Source of the DNA: Bacteroidota bacterium
GTDB taxonomy: Bacteria; Bacteroidota; Bacteroidia; Chitinophagales; Chitinophagaceae
Reading direction: 5' to 3'
Length of the DNA stretch: 64,000 nucleotides
NCBI GenBank assembly: GCA_016868585.1
Contig: VGGR01000001.1
Location: 1 to 64,000 of the forward strand
How positions within the stretch are numbered: the stretch's first letter is position 1; each line of letters opens with the position of its first letter. This document shows positions 8,498-16,858 of the stretch, piece after piece. Below the pieces are notes generated by a model. The model had not been told where the DNA came from. It worked only from the letters and a program-made list of their open reading frames with translations, and searched no databases. A program made the position numbers and the translations under genes.

Positions 8498-8941
8498 TCA
8501 ATGCTTGAGCTGAAAAACCGCGGGTACAGGAAGGTTTAGCGGCGGCAGATTTACAGTTTGCGACAATTTCATAATGTTGGCACCCAGGCTGTCAATTTTA
8601 AAGGACCCTGAAAGTCCTGCAACCAATGGCATAGAAAGTATTAAACTATCCTCATTGCTGCTAAATCTCCAGGTAAAGTTTCCTGCCGTACTTGGAGTAC
8701 ATACATCGGTAGATTCATCAATTGTTCCTGTCTTGTCAATTTTAAAAGTGAATAGATTATCCTTATAGCAGCTAGGGATTTGTCCGCCTGCATCCTGCCC
8801 GGCAATGGTGGCCTTATCGTACTTCCAGGCCTTGCTTGTGATGATTTCAGTCCTTGTGGGTGGTTTGCTGCTTTTTTCCTTTTTGCAAGCAACTGAAAAA
8901 AGACAAACCAGGAATAAGTTGATAAGGATAATACTTTTCAT
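8498..8941 (-). CDS. Predicted lipoprotein, lipocalin-like
   Basis: 147 residues with a signal peptide and lipobox (FSVAC, Cys19) followed by a lysine-rich linker. The remainder (TSKAWKYDKATIAG... and later short strands such as NLFTFKIDKTGTI and NFTWRFSSNEDSLIL) has the look of the small lipocalin-like lipoproteins common in Bacteroidota, with cysteines (at CYKD and DVCTP) that could pair. It is transcribed against the polysaccharide genes, ends 10 bp from the dehydratase stop, and starts 19 bp downstream of the tRNA-Arg 3' end. No specific function can be given. Confidence 0.7.
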   Translation of the reverse strand: MKSIILINLFLVCLFSVACKKEKSSKPPTRTEIITSKAWKYDKATIAGQDAGGQIPSCYKDNLFTFKIDKTGTIDESTDVCTPSTAGNFTWRFSSNEDSLILSMPLVAGLSGSFKIDSLGANIMKLSQTVNLPPLNLPVPAVFQLKH

Positions 8942-8960
8942 GACTTTTAATTTTTATGGG

Positions 8961-9032
8961 TAGCCTCGACAGGAATCGAACCTGTATCTGGAGCTTCGGA
9001 AACTCTTATACTATCCATTGTACTACGAGGCC
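8961..9032 (-). tRNA. tRNA-Arg (anticodon CCG)
   Basis: A 72-nt cloverleaf folds on the minus strand. Acceptor GGCCTCG pairs with CGAGGCT (G1:U72 wobble). The D stem is GTAC/GTAT with loop AATGGATA. The anticodon arm is AGAGT-TTCCGAA-GCTCC, giving anticodon CCG, which reads CGG (Arg). The variable loop is AGAT. The T arm is ACAGG-TTCGATT-CCTGT, and the discriminator is A. The 3' CCA is not encoded. The top pair of the anticodon stem (A27/C43) is a mismatch. The layout matches the Bacteroidota tRNA-Arg family. Confidence 0.93.
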
Positions 9033-9035
9033 GAT

Positions 9036-9213
9036 TTATCGGAGAAGACCGGCAGCATTACCTGCAAAGACCTTCACGGCGATAGCCAGCAAAATTACGC
9101 CAAAAAACTTACGCACTGCCATAAACCGGCTTTGCCCAGTAAGCGCTCTATCCAATTGAGGGAACCTAGCACAAAAATATTACCAGCAGGTTTACCACAA
9201 TAGCCAATGGGAT
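9036..9213 (-). pseudogene. marC-family membrane protein C-terminal remnant (frameshifted)
   Basis: Read on the minus strand, three frames join into one MarC-like C-terminus: PLAIVVNLLVIF, then VLGSLNWIERLLGKAGL, then AVRKFFGVILLAIAVKVF and a stop at 9036-9038. The breaks sit at a T-run (A-run 9173-9177 on the plus strand) and near 9121. Each is repaired by adding one base. The RxxGxILxAIAVxxF pattern is the family's last membrane segment. Only about 60 residues remain of a protein normally near 200. Its stop lies 3 bp from the 5' end of the tRNA-Arg. Confidence 0.6.
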
Positions 9214-9390
9214 CAATACATTACCTGCTGATGCGACTCGAATTGAAATGGTTTGATTACTTCCAAGGTTGTTGTTAGCGCCAGGTACGGTAACACCGTC
9301 TACCTGGTTCAGGAGTTCGCCCACGGGACGTCCTCCACTTTGGCGCAGCATTTCTTGATTAATGACCGAAACTACTTTTGGGGATAGCTC
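9214..9390 (-). pseudogene. TonB-dependent receptor plug-domain fragment fused in frame to the marC remnant
   Basis: On the minus strand, an open stretch starting just after a TAG (9391-9393) reads ELSPKVVSVINQEMLRQ, then GELLNQVDGVTVPGANNNLG, then SNQTISIRVASAGNVLI. This is the BtuB-like plug signature (ELLN..GV...GANNNLG....I.IR.ASSGN.LILIDG). It lacks a start, signal peptide and the barrel. After GNVLI the reading frame passes directly into MarC-like sequence, so a deletion or recombination joined two unrelated genes. Confidence 0.65.
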
Positions 9391-9453
9391 CTAAGTTATC
9401 AACCCTTTGTGAAAAACTTAACTTCGTATCTTGTTTGCGCCTAAAACCCCACT

Positions 9454-10785
9454 ATGAGTGCCAATAAAAAACTGAGTTTGTTTGATATCAGCTTGATCGT
9501 AGTGAGTTTGGTAATTGGTATGGGGATTTTTCGGGTGCCTGCATCTGTGGCGGCTACTTCCGGAACAGCAACTATTTTTTTTGGTGTGTGGATTGCCGGT
9601 GGGTTGATTGCGCTATGTGGTGCCTTAACCTATGCGGAGATCGGTAAACGTTTACCTGCCATGGGAGGGTACTACAAAGTGTTTGCGGAGTGCTATCATC
9701 CGGCCATTGGCTTTTCTGTAAATACCATCATCCTGATCAGTAATGCGGCATCACTGGCTATTGTTACCTTGATAGGAGCGGATTATGTAAGTGATTTATT
9801 ATACGGCAAACCCAGCGGAACTTTTTTTAATACAGGGGTTGCCATTGCTGCGGTTGGTATTTTTTATTTGGTAAATCTTTCCGGACTAAAAACCAGCAGC
9901 CGTACGCAAAACTTTCTCACTATTGCCAAGCTCTCAATGATTGTTGTTTTGATTGCAAGTGTATTAAAAGGAGTAACGGTAGCACCGCATGGGTATAATA
10001 CTGGCGATCCGGCATATGCCTTGAACGATAAAAGTCCCTGGCTCCTGTTTTTGATTTCACTGATACCCGTGTCTTTTGCGTTTGGGGGCTACCAGCAAAC
10101 CATCAACTTTGGTGCGGAAGCCAAAAAACCAAGTGGCATTCCAAGAGGTATTTTAATTGGGATTGTTATTATAACGCTACTGTATTTGTCAATAAACCTC
10201 GCCTATACAAAAGTGATAGGGTATGAACCCATGAAAAACGCAACGGCCATTGGGGCCTTGCTTTGTGAAGCTTGGTTTGGAAAGGCAGGGGCTAAAGTAT
10301 TTGATGGATTAATGTTCCTGTCGGTGATGGCCTATGTAAATGTGATCTTATTAAGTAATCCTCGTGTGATGCTTGCCATGAGTCAGGATAAAGTGTTCCC
10401 TAAATTATTTGGATACCGCAACGAAAAAACGGGTGCTATTTCCAATAGCTTAACCATATTTGCGCTGACTACTATCCTGATCAGTTTTTTTGGAAAGGGG
10501 ATTGATCCCATTCTCAATTTCAGCATGTTTTTAGACAGCATTGGAATGGCCACTTCTGCTGCGGCCATTTTTATTTTGCGCAAACGCCAGTACGCATCGG
10601 CTTCCATCAGTAATAAGCAGGAATACAGCGCCCTCACGCCCTATGTAGCCGGCTTCTTTATTGTGGCTTATATTGCCATTGCAACGGGGGTGTTTTTAAA
10701 AGATCCCAAGGCTGCATGGACGGGTACCATTTTATTTTTTGTATTCCTGACTATTTATGGATTGTTTTATCATAACAGAAAGTAG
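9454..10785 (+). CDS. APC-superfamily amino acid permease
   Basis: 443 residues with about twelve hydrophobic segments. The N-terminal SLVIGMGIFRVPASVA is the G-[S/M]-G-I-F unwound-helix substrate-binding motif of TM1 in APC transporters. FAFGGYQQTINFGAEAKKP fits the conserved TM6 region. It probably imports an amino acid across the inner membrane. A plausible promoter lies upstream (TTTG at 9406-9409, TATCTTG at 9427-9433, spacing 17). The glycosyltransferase gene begins three bases after the stop, so the two are likely co-transcribed. The amino acid is unknown. Confidence 0.88.
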   Translation: MSANKKLSLFDISLIVVSLVIGMGIFRVPASVAATSGTATIFFGVWIAGGLIALCGALTYAEIGKRLPAMGGYYKVFAECYHPAIGFSVNTIILISNAASLAIVTLIGADYVSDLLYGKPSGTFFNTGVAIAAVGIFYLVNLSGLKTSSRTQNFLTIAKLSMIVVLIASVLKGVTVAPHGYNTGDPAYALNDKSPWLLFLISLIPVSFAFGGYQQTINFGAEAKKPSGIPRGILIGIVIITLLYLSINLAYTKVIGYEPMKNATAIGALLCEAWFGKAGAKVFDGLMFLSVMAYVNVILLSNPRVMLAMSQDKVFPKLFGYRNEKTGAISNSLTIFALTTILISFFGKGIDPILNFSMFLDSIGMATSAAAIFILRKRQYASASISNKQEYSALTPYVAGFFIVAYIAIATGVFLKDPKAAWTGTILFFVFLTIYGLFYHNRK

Positions 10786-10788
10786 GGC

Positions 10789-11649
10789 ATGGTTAATGCT
10801 GTTGCTCAATTAAAAAAAATGCGATTGGCCGTTTGTGGGTTAGCACGTAACTGTGCGGCTAAATTGCCCGCGAATATTCAGTTCATTGAAGCCTTGTCTG
10901 CTTATTTTGAATCCACCATAATTGTGGTGGTAGAAAATGGAAGCAAGGATAAAACCAGAACTGTTTTAGAAAATTGGGCGGCCACTTGTTCTTCCTTACA
11001 TATCATCGATGGGATTGTGCCAGCGTTGGAAAATACTCCTGACACCATGGCTAATCCTTATTATGCGGTTAAACGAATTTCCAGGCTCGCGGCTTTGCGT
11101 AATCAATACCTTGATTTTTTAAAAACTCTGGACAGCGCTCCGGACCTTGTTTTGGTGGTGGATTTTGATGTGGACCGAATCAGTTTGGAGGGGGTATTGG
11201 ATTCTTTTTCCCGGGCAGCGGAATGGGATGTGGCAACGGCCTATGGCTATTCGGTTTCTCCAGCCTTGCGAGAGCGCTACCACGACACTTATGCCCTGGT
11301 GCCGCTGGGGCAGGAAAACACACCGCAGGTAGAGGGGCAATTAAAGGCTATTCAGCGGGCATGGAAACAGGAAAAGACCTCAGATAGACTCGTCCCTGTT
11401 TACTGCGCTTTTGGGGGGTTGTCTATATATAAATATCAGCAAATCAATGATTTATCTTATAGTGTTTATCCCAATGCAGACCAGCGTGTTGAGGCTCGCT
11501 GCGAGCATTTTTCTATTGCGGATAAACTACAAAAAAATGGTTATCAACAAATTGTGATCAATCCCCGGATGCATTTGCGTTTTCAAACCATTGGGGAGGG
11601 CATTTTAAAAAAAGCAGCCGATCTGCTAAACCCTAAACGGGGGGTATAG
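10789..11649 (+). CDS. Glycosyltransferase, GT-A fold (Anp1/GT2-like)
   Basis: 286 residues. A beta-strand/loop start (MRLAVCGLARNCA) leads to IIVVVENGSKDKT, the nucleotide-sugar binding segment, and VLVVDFDVDRIS holds a DxD-type metal site (about residues 122-126). A later block with AFGGLSIYKYQQI and ARCEHFSIADKLQKNGY resembles the acceptor side of Anp1-like mannosyltransferases. The ATG at 10789 is used here; an internal ATG at about 10819 directly before MRLAVCG is a credible alternative. It sits between the permease and the Wza gene, so a role in repeat-unit assembly is likely. Confidence 0.75.
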   Translation: MVNAVAQLKKMRLAVCGLARNCAAKLPANIQFIEALSAYFESTIIVVVENGSKDKTRTVLENWAATCSSLHIIDGIVPALENTPDTMANPYYAVKRISRLAALRNQYLDFLKTLDSAPDLVLVVDFDVDRISLEGVLDSFSRAAEWDVATAYGYSVSPALRERYHDTYALVPLGQENTPQVEGQLKAIQRAWKQEKTSDRLVPVYCAFGGLSIYKYQQINDLSYSVYPNADQRVEARCEHFSIADKLQKNGYQQIVINPRMHLRFQTIGEGILKKAADLLNPKRGV

Positions 11650-11660
11650 TGGCTAGTTTG

Positions 11661-11668
11661 TATATTTG
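11661..11668 (+). promoter_or_regulatory. TAnnTTTG -7 box upstream of wza
   Basis: TATATTTG matches the Bacteroidota -7 consensus exactly and lies 33 bp before the ATG at 11702, just after the glycosyltransferase stop. No clear -33 TTG is at the expected distance, so this is a half-supported promoter. Confidence 0.4.
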
Positions 11669-11701
11669 ATACCCGCATTTTTAGCATTGATACACTTCCA
11701 C

Positions 11702-14155
11702 ATGCGATATAATAATCGTCTTTTTTTGTTCCTGGCTCTGGTTTTTGTAGCCGGCTTTGCACAGGCCCAGCCCATTGGTGATCCGGCTCTTATTTCCGAT
11801 CAGCAATTGCTACGGCTTTTTGATGCCGGAAAAGAAAACGGGCTGTCTGTTTCTGCCTTTGAATTAAAGGCCCGTGAGCTGGGTTTTACACCTGCTCAAT
11901 TGCCTGCATTAAGAAAACGTTTGGAGCAATTAACTTTCAGAAGAATAAATGAGGGAGTTGAAGAAGAAAGCAGCGAAAAAAGACAGTATCAAAATAAAAT
12001 CCGGCGTCTGGGTTCAAAAAAAGACAGCACGGGAGTCCTTCCCATTTTTGGTGCGGATTTATTTGAACAAGAACTGCTCAGCTTTGAGCCGGATCTAAAT
12101 ATTGCAACTCCGCAGAATTATTTAATTGGAGCCGGAGATCAATTGGTAGTGGATGTATTTGGAGTGTCTGATATTACAAAAAAACTAATGGTCTCTCCCG
12201 AGGGAACTATTCGGTATCCCAATTTAGGTCCTATTGCCGTGGGGGGGCTAAGCATTGAATCTGCTACTGCAAAAATTAAAAAATCACTCACCGCAATTTA
12301 TCCGGGCATTCACTCGGGTGCGGTGCGCGTACAGGTTTCATTGGGGCAGATCAGAAGTATCAGCGTTACAATAATTGGCGAAGTAAACAGACCCGGGTCC
12401 GTAACCATCTCCTCTTTGTCTACCTTGATGAATGCCTTGTATTTATCCGGAGGCCCCACAGCAATTGGTTCCTTGCGTAGTATTGAGTTAGTGCGGAACG
12501 GAAAAAAGCTGGTCAACTTTGATCTCTATGATTTTTTATTTCGCGGAGATCTGTCAAAGAATTTATTACTCCAGGATGGCGATGTGATTCGCGTGGGATA
12601 TTGTCAAACGCGTGTGGCACTTAAAGGGGCGTTTAATAAACCTGCTTTATACGAAGCCACTGCCACAGAGTCGGCAAAGGACTTGATCGATTATGCAGGC
12701 GGTATTTCTCCGGCCGGAGTTAAGGATTTTGTTTCCGTGATTCGGCTGGGGAAAACCAGGAAGGAAGCCTATTCGCTAACGCCCGGGCAATGGGGTAATT
12801 TTAGTTTATCCAGTGGAGATACTTTAACGGTAGACTCGCTGCAAGCTAAATTCATCAACCGGGTACAAGTAACAGGTGCAGTGGAAAGACCGGGTATTTA
12901 TGGAGCGGCAGAAACAAAAAATCTACATCAGTTACTCACTATTGCGGTACCGCGTGAGGATGCTTATCTGGCCCATGCGGTGATTCGCCGGGTGAATACA
13001 ATCGGAGAATCCAGTCTGCAGTCTTTTAATGTGGAGCAGGTATTAAAAGGAAGCACTGATTTGATTTTGCAATCCGAGGACTCTGTTCATATTTATACTA
13101 AATCAGCTATTCGCGAAGCATACACTGTTGCCATCAACGGAGAGGTAAACATACCGGGCAAGTACAATTTTCTGGACCAGATGAACGCCATGGACCTGGT
13201 ATTAATGGCGGGTGGATTTAGCGAGGGGGCATCCCGTGCGCAAGTAGAGATCTCTCGTCGTTTGCGTAACACTGCGCAACAATCGGATACGATGAAGTAT
13301 GCGGTTATTAAAACAATCAATCTGGATCAAGGCCAATCGGTTTCATTAGTGGAAAGCACACTGGAGCCGTTCGATATTGTATCGGTTCGTCGTTCGCCCT
13401 TATATAAAACACAATTACGGGTGAACCTGGAAGGGGAAGTGTTATATCCGGGCACTTATGTGTTGGCTGGAAAACAGGAAAGACTTTCTGATTTAGTAAA
13501 AAGAGCCGGTGGCTTGCGAGACCTGGCCTATCCGCAGGGGGCTACCTTACTGCGTACAACCTATTCGCAAAATTTTATTTCTGATACCTTACTGGTAGAG
13601 GCCAAAAATCAAATAGCGCAAAAAAATAAAGAAGCTGCAAATGCAAAACGCTTGCAACTTGCGGAAATCCCCGAAGGGAAATATGATCAAGACTCCTTGC
13701 TTACAGAGATCAAAAAGCGATTTTTAAAGCCGGTAGGAATTCAACTGGATCAAGCGCTTCGTAATCCGGGTTCACGGGACGATATTTATTTGGAAGAAGG
13801 GGATGTGCTCCGTATTCCTCGACAATTACAAACGGTGCAAACCCTTGGCGCAGTCAATGTACCCAAACAAATTGTTTATTATCCCGGGCTGAGTTATCGA
13901 ACAGTGATACGTCAATCAGGTGGGTATGCGGCTAATGCGTATCGTAAAAAAGCATATGCTGTTTATGCCAACGGCCAGGTAAGCAATGCCAGACGGTTTT
14001 TATTTTTTAGATCAAATCCACCGATTAGTCCGGGTGCGGAGATCTACATCCCATTAAAGCCAGAGCGTAAAGGAATTTCAACGGTCGAGGCAGTGGGGAT
14101 TGTTTCAGGATTGGCATCAGTATTAGGATTTTTGGTAATCATACTCAGACAATAA
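11702..14155 (+). CDS. wza: Polysaccharide export outer-membrane protein, Wza-like with multiple SLBB domains
   Basis: 817 residues from the ATG at 11702; an upstream TTG at 11666 falls inside a promoter box and would spoil the signal peptide. The signal peptide is about residues 1-23 (ends FAQAQ). A helical N-terminal segment (ELKARELGFTPAQLPALRKR) precedes the Poly_export domain (YLIGAGDQLVVDVFG). Several SLBB repeats follow, each marked by a G-x-V-x-x-P-G motif (IGEVNRPGSVTI, VTGAVERPGIYG, INGEVNIPGKYNF, LEGEVLYPGTYVL, LGAVNVPKQIVYY). A C-terminal hydrophobic segment follows (about 792-814). Wza forms the outer-membrane channel for polymer exit. This one is longer than E. coli Wza (about 380 residues), as is usual in Bacteroidota. 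Confidence 0.92.
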   Translation: MRYNNRLFLFLALVFVAGFAQAQPIGDPALISDQQLLRLFDAGKENGLSVSAFELKARELGFTPAQLPALRKRLEQLTFRRINEGVEEESSEKRQYQNKIRRLGSKKDSTGVLPIFGADLFEQELLSFEPDLNIATPQNYLIGAGDQLVVDVFGVSDITKKLMVSPEGTIRYPNLGPIAVGGLSIESATAKIKKSLTAIYPGIHSGAVRVQVSLGQIRSISVTIIGEVNRPGSVTISSLSTLMNALYLSGGPTAIGSLRSIELVRNGKKLVNFDLYDFLFRGDLSKNLLLQDGDVIRVGYCQTRVALKGAFNKPALYEATATESAKDLIDYAGGISPAGVKDFVSVIRLGKTRKEAYSLTPGQWGNFSLSSGDTLTVDSLQAKFINRVQVTGAVERPGIYGAAETKNLHQLLTIAVPREDAYLAHAVIRRVNTIGESSLQSFNVEQVLKGSTDLILQSEDSVHIYTKSAIREAYTVAINGEVNIPGKYNFLDQMNAMDLVLMAGGFSEGASRAQVEISRRLRNTAQQSDTMKYAVIKTINLDQGQSVSLVESTLEPFDIVSVRRSPLYKTQLRVNLEGEVLYPGTYVLAGKQERLSDLVKRAGGLRDLAYPQGATLLRTTYSQNFISDTLLVEAKNQIAQKNKEAANAKRLQLAEIPEGKYDQDSLLTEIKKRFLKPVGIQLDQALRNPGSRDDIYLEEGDVLRIPRQLQTVQTLGAVNVPKQIVYYPGLSYRTVIRQSGGYAANAYRKKAYAVYANGQVSNARRFLFFRSNPPISPGAEIYIPLKPERKGISTVEAVGIVSGLASVLGFLVIILRQ

Positions 14156-14158
14156 TTT

Positions 14159-15211
14159 ATGGCTGCCAATACTTCCTCTACTATTGTAATGGGTAGTTTA
14201 TTTACCGCAATGCAGGATTTTGGTAAGCTGCTTTTACAGCGCGTAAGTACTTTTTTTCTTTTAGCAGGTATAGCATTAGTGCTTTCCCTTGGATATTATT
14301 TTTTTCAAAAGCCCGCCTACGAGGCGCGTGTTAGTTTTGTTCTGGAGGAAAAATCTTCCTCACTTTCTTCCGGACTTAGCGGGATTGCTTCTTCTTTTGG
14401 AATTGATATTGCTTCAATGAGTGGGGGCTCCACACTTTTTAGCGGCGATAATATCCTGGATATTTTGCAGTCTCGTCGTATCCTGACCACCGTATTACTC
14501 TCAAGGGTAGACAGTACAAAAGATGCTAGCGGTAATACCCTGGCAGATTTGTATAAGTCCATGAACCAGGTTGTTCTTCCTTCCAGTTTTGATTACCTGA
14601 CTTTTTCAGAACTGCAACCGGGTAAGTCTCATGCGGCTGTTTATGATAGCGTCCTTGGGTTGATGACAGACCGGCTGATCAAAAAACAAATTGTAGCGGA
14701 AAGACAAAACAAAAAAGGTTCCATCATTGCTTTTAGGGTTACCACCCCTAATCAGCAATTCTCCAAATTATTTGCTGAGCGTGTGGTTGCACAAACACAG
14801 CAATTGTATGTAACCATTAAAACGGGTTATATGGCGACTAATGTAGCCAAGCTTGAAGCCAAGGCGGATTCCATACTCAGACTGGCCAATGATAGATCTT
14901 TTCAGTCTGCCCATTTACAAGTACTCAACGCCAATGCAGCCTTTAGTCAGGCTACGGTTCCTGCTGAATTATCTCAACGGGATCGCTTACTGAGTAATAC
15001 CTTGTATGCGGAAGTGGTAAAGAATCTGGAAGCTGCCCGTCTTACCCTCGCCGGTCAAACACCGGTGATGCAATTACTTGACTCGCCTGTGTATCCACTT
15101 GCGGACAAGAAAAAATCACTGTTCAAATTACTGTTACTGAGTGTTGGAGTGGCTTTGGTCTTATTTATTGTGCTTACTTTTATAGAGACCCCGCCAACGC
15201 GGGTTCAATAA
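14159..15211 (+). CDS. Wzz-type chain-length determinant protein (second copy)
   Basis: 350 residues. TM1 at about 33-50 is followed by a periplasmic domain with a Ser/Gly-rich start (SSSLSSGLSGIASSFGIDIA), a helical coil (about 225-265) and a proline-containing SPVYPLADKKKS directly before TM2 (about 325-343). The plan matches the copy at 662-1732, but the two are clearly diverged. No kinase domain is present. It follows the wza stop by three bases, so the exporter and the length regulator are a unit. Two Wzz proteins in one locus may serve different polymers or work together (inference). Confidence 0.87.
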   Translation: MAANTSSTIVMGSLFTAMQDFGKLLLQRVSTFFLLAGIALVLSLGYYFFQKPAYEARVSFVLEEKSSSLSSGLSGIASSFGIDIASMSGGSTLFSGDNILDILQSRRILTTVLLSRVDSTKDASGNTLADLYKSMNQVVLPSSFDYLTFSELQPGKSHAAVYDSVLGLMTDRLIKKQIVAERQNKKGSIIAFRVTTPNQQFSKLFAERVVAQTQQLYVTIKTGYMATNVAKLEAKADSILRLANDRSFQSAHLQVLNANAAFSQATVPAELSQRDRLLSNTLYAEVVKNLEAARLTLAGQTPVMQLLDSPVYPLADKKKSLFKLLLLSVGVALVLFIVLTFIETPPTRVQ

Positions 15212-15226
15212 CCGAACCTATTCTGC

Positions 15227-16858
15227 ATGCGTCTTTGCAATTTTTGTGCAAGATTTTTTGATTATTTTTTTCTTCCACTGGTTGGGTTTCTTTTTTTATC
15301 CTCTGCTTCAACTGCACAAACCTCACCGATAGGTTGGATGGATATGGATGCAACGCTCCGTAACCTGCAATTGTTCGGTCAGTTGGATCCTAATATTTCA
15401 TTTGCCGTTCGTCCCATTCATTATAAACCGGGTATTGCTAAGAGAAATACCACGGGCGCTACTATCCAGGCTATTTTTGATGATATGGACAGTAGTGGTA
15501 GGTTGATCCGATCCATACATTTTGACAATAACAAGGGACTGTTGCGTTTACTTCCCACGCAGTTCACGTTTAAAAATAACTCTCATCATCCTTTTGGCTG
15601 GAACGACGAAGCTATGCTGGCGGCAAAAGGAGTGCAAACGGTGGTGAGTGCAGGCCTGTATTCCAGATATGGTCCGGTAAGTGTGCAATTTCAACCACAA
15701 TGGATTCGCTCGCAGAATGCGCAGTTTGAACATAATGGATCCTATGGTGCACCGACCAATGGATTCCAGGAAAAATTCTTACCTGGTCAATCCAATGCGC
15801 TCCTGCATGTGGGAGGATTTGCTGCCGGACTCTCCACACAAAATTTATGGTGGGGCCCCGGACAGTATAGTAGTCTTTTACTCTCTAACCACGCACCTGG
15901 TTTTACTCACTTTACCCTTTCAACCACCCAACCATTTTGTTTACCCATTGGTTCCTTTGAAGGACAATTGGTGGCTGGGCGATTGGATGAGGATTCCTCT
16001 TTAACAGGAGGGCTTTGGGAAAACTTTCACCTCAAACCAAGAACATTCACCGATCAGTGGCGTTATTTTAATGCAGTAGTAGTTACTTATCAGCCCAGCT
16101 TTTTTAAAAATTTTCATTTGGGGGCTACAAGGGCTTTTCAAGTTTATAAAAAAGATTTTCAGGCGCTCAGTGGAAGGTTTGTTCAACGTTATCTGCCTGT
16201 ATTAACCAATATCTTCAAATCCAAGGGCGATGATCCGGTTGGAAGAGATCAACAAATCAGTTTGTTTGCACGCTGGGTATTTCCCAAAGCGCATACTGAA
16301 TTTTATTTTGAATATGGCTGGAACGATCACAAGTCGAATATGCGGGATTTTGCACTGGACCCCGTACATGCTGCGGCGTATATTGTTGGAGGAAGAAAAT
16401 TACTTCCTTTAAATAAACATAATCATTTAGAATTTTCCGGAGAGATCACCCATATGTCACAACCGGTGGACTATGTTTTACGCAACGCTGGTAATTGGTA
16501 TGTGCATGGTGTAGTTGCGCAAGGAATGACCAATAACCGCCAGATCCTGGGAGCCGGTAGTGGAATGGGAAATAACGTAGAAACCATCAAATTAACCTGG
16601 CTCAAAGGCTTTGCCCGATTAGGAGCTTCTGTGCAGCGGATTCAGCATGATCCTAAAGCAACAGCAGGTTCCAATTTCTTTGCGCTTCGTGATGTGTTTT
16701 GGAACGAATGGGCCTATGGCATCAATGGAAGGTATCGTTTAGGACGCTTAATGTTGAGTGGAGACCTGCAATTTACGCGATCAAAAAACTATGCTTGGAC
16801 CCGGAACAATCTTAGGAATAATTTTTATTCCTACTTACAACTTTCTTATCTCTGGTGA
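15227..16858 (+). CDS. Wzi family capsule assembly protein (outer-membrane barrel)
   Basis: 543 residues. A hydrophobic signal segment (about 10-30, ends SSASTAQ) precedes the mature protein. The Wzi hallmark is clear: GLSTQNLWWGPGQYSSLLLS, then HAPGFTHFTL. The rest is a series of amphipathic strands ending in an aromatic residue (LQLSYLW), the expected outer-membrane sorting end. It probably binds polymer at the cell surface. It overlaps the next gene by four bases (GTGA), so it is translated in tandem with its own paralogue. Confidence 0.87.
   Translation: MRLCNFCARFFDYFFLPLVGFLFLSSASTAQTSPIGWMDMDATLRNLQLFGQLDPNISFAVRPIHYKPGIAKRNTTGATIQAIFDDMDSSGRLIRSIHFDNNKGLLRLLPTQFTFKNNSHHPFGWNDEAMLAAKGVQTVVSAGLYSRYGPVSVQFQPQWIRSQNAQFEHNGSYGAPTNGFQEKFLPGQSNALLHVGGFAAGLSTQNLWWGPGQYSSLLLSNHAPGFTHFTLSTTQPFCLPIGSFEGQLVAGRLDEDSSLTGGLWENFHLKPRTFTDQWRYFNAVVVTYQPSFFKNFHLGATRAFQVYKKDFQALSGRFVQRYLPVLTNIFKSKGDDPVGRDQQISLFARWVFPKAHTEFYFEYGWNDHKSNMRDFALDPVHAAAYIVGGRKLLPLNKHNHLEFSGEITHMSQPVDYVLRNAGNWYVHGVVAQGMTNNRQILGAGSGMGNNVETIKLTWLKGFARLGASVQRIQHDPKATAGSNFFALRDVFWNEWAYGINGRYRLGRLMLSGDLQFTRSKNYAWTRNNLRNNFYSYLQLSYLW

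Noticed and set aside
9143-9160. A minus-strand D-arm-like sequence (CTCAATTGGATAGAGCGC) that looks like part of a second tRNA.
   Set aside because: No acceptor, anticodon arm or T-arm follows, and the same bases are explained as MarC codons (LNWIERL) in the pseudogene. The similarity is taken as chance.
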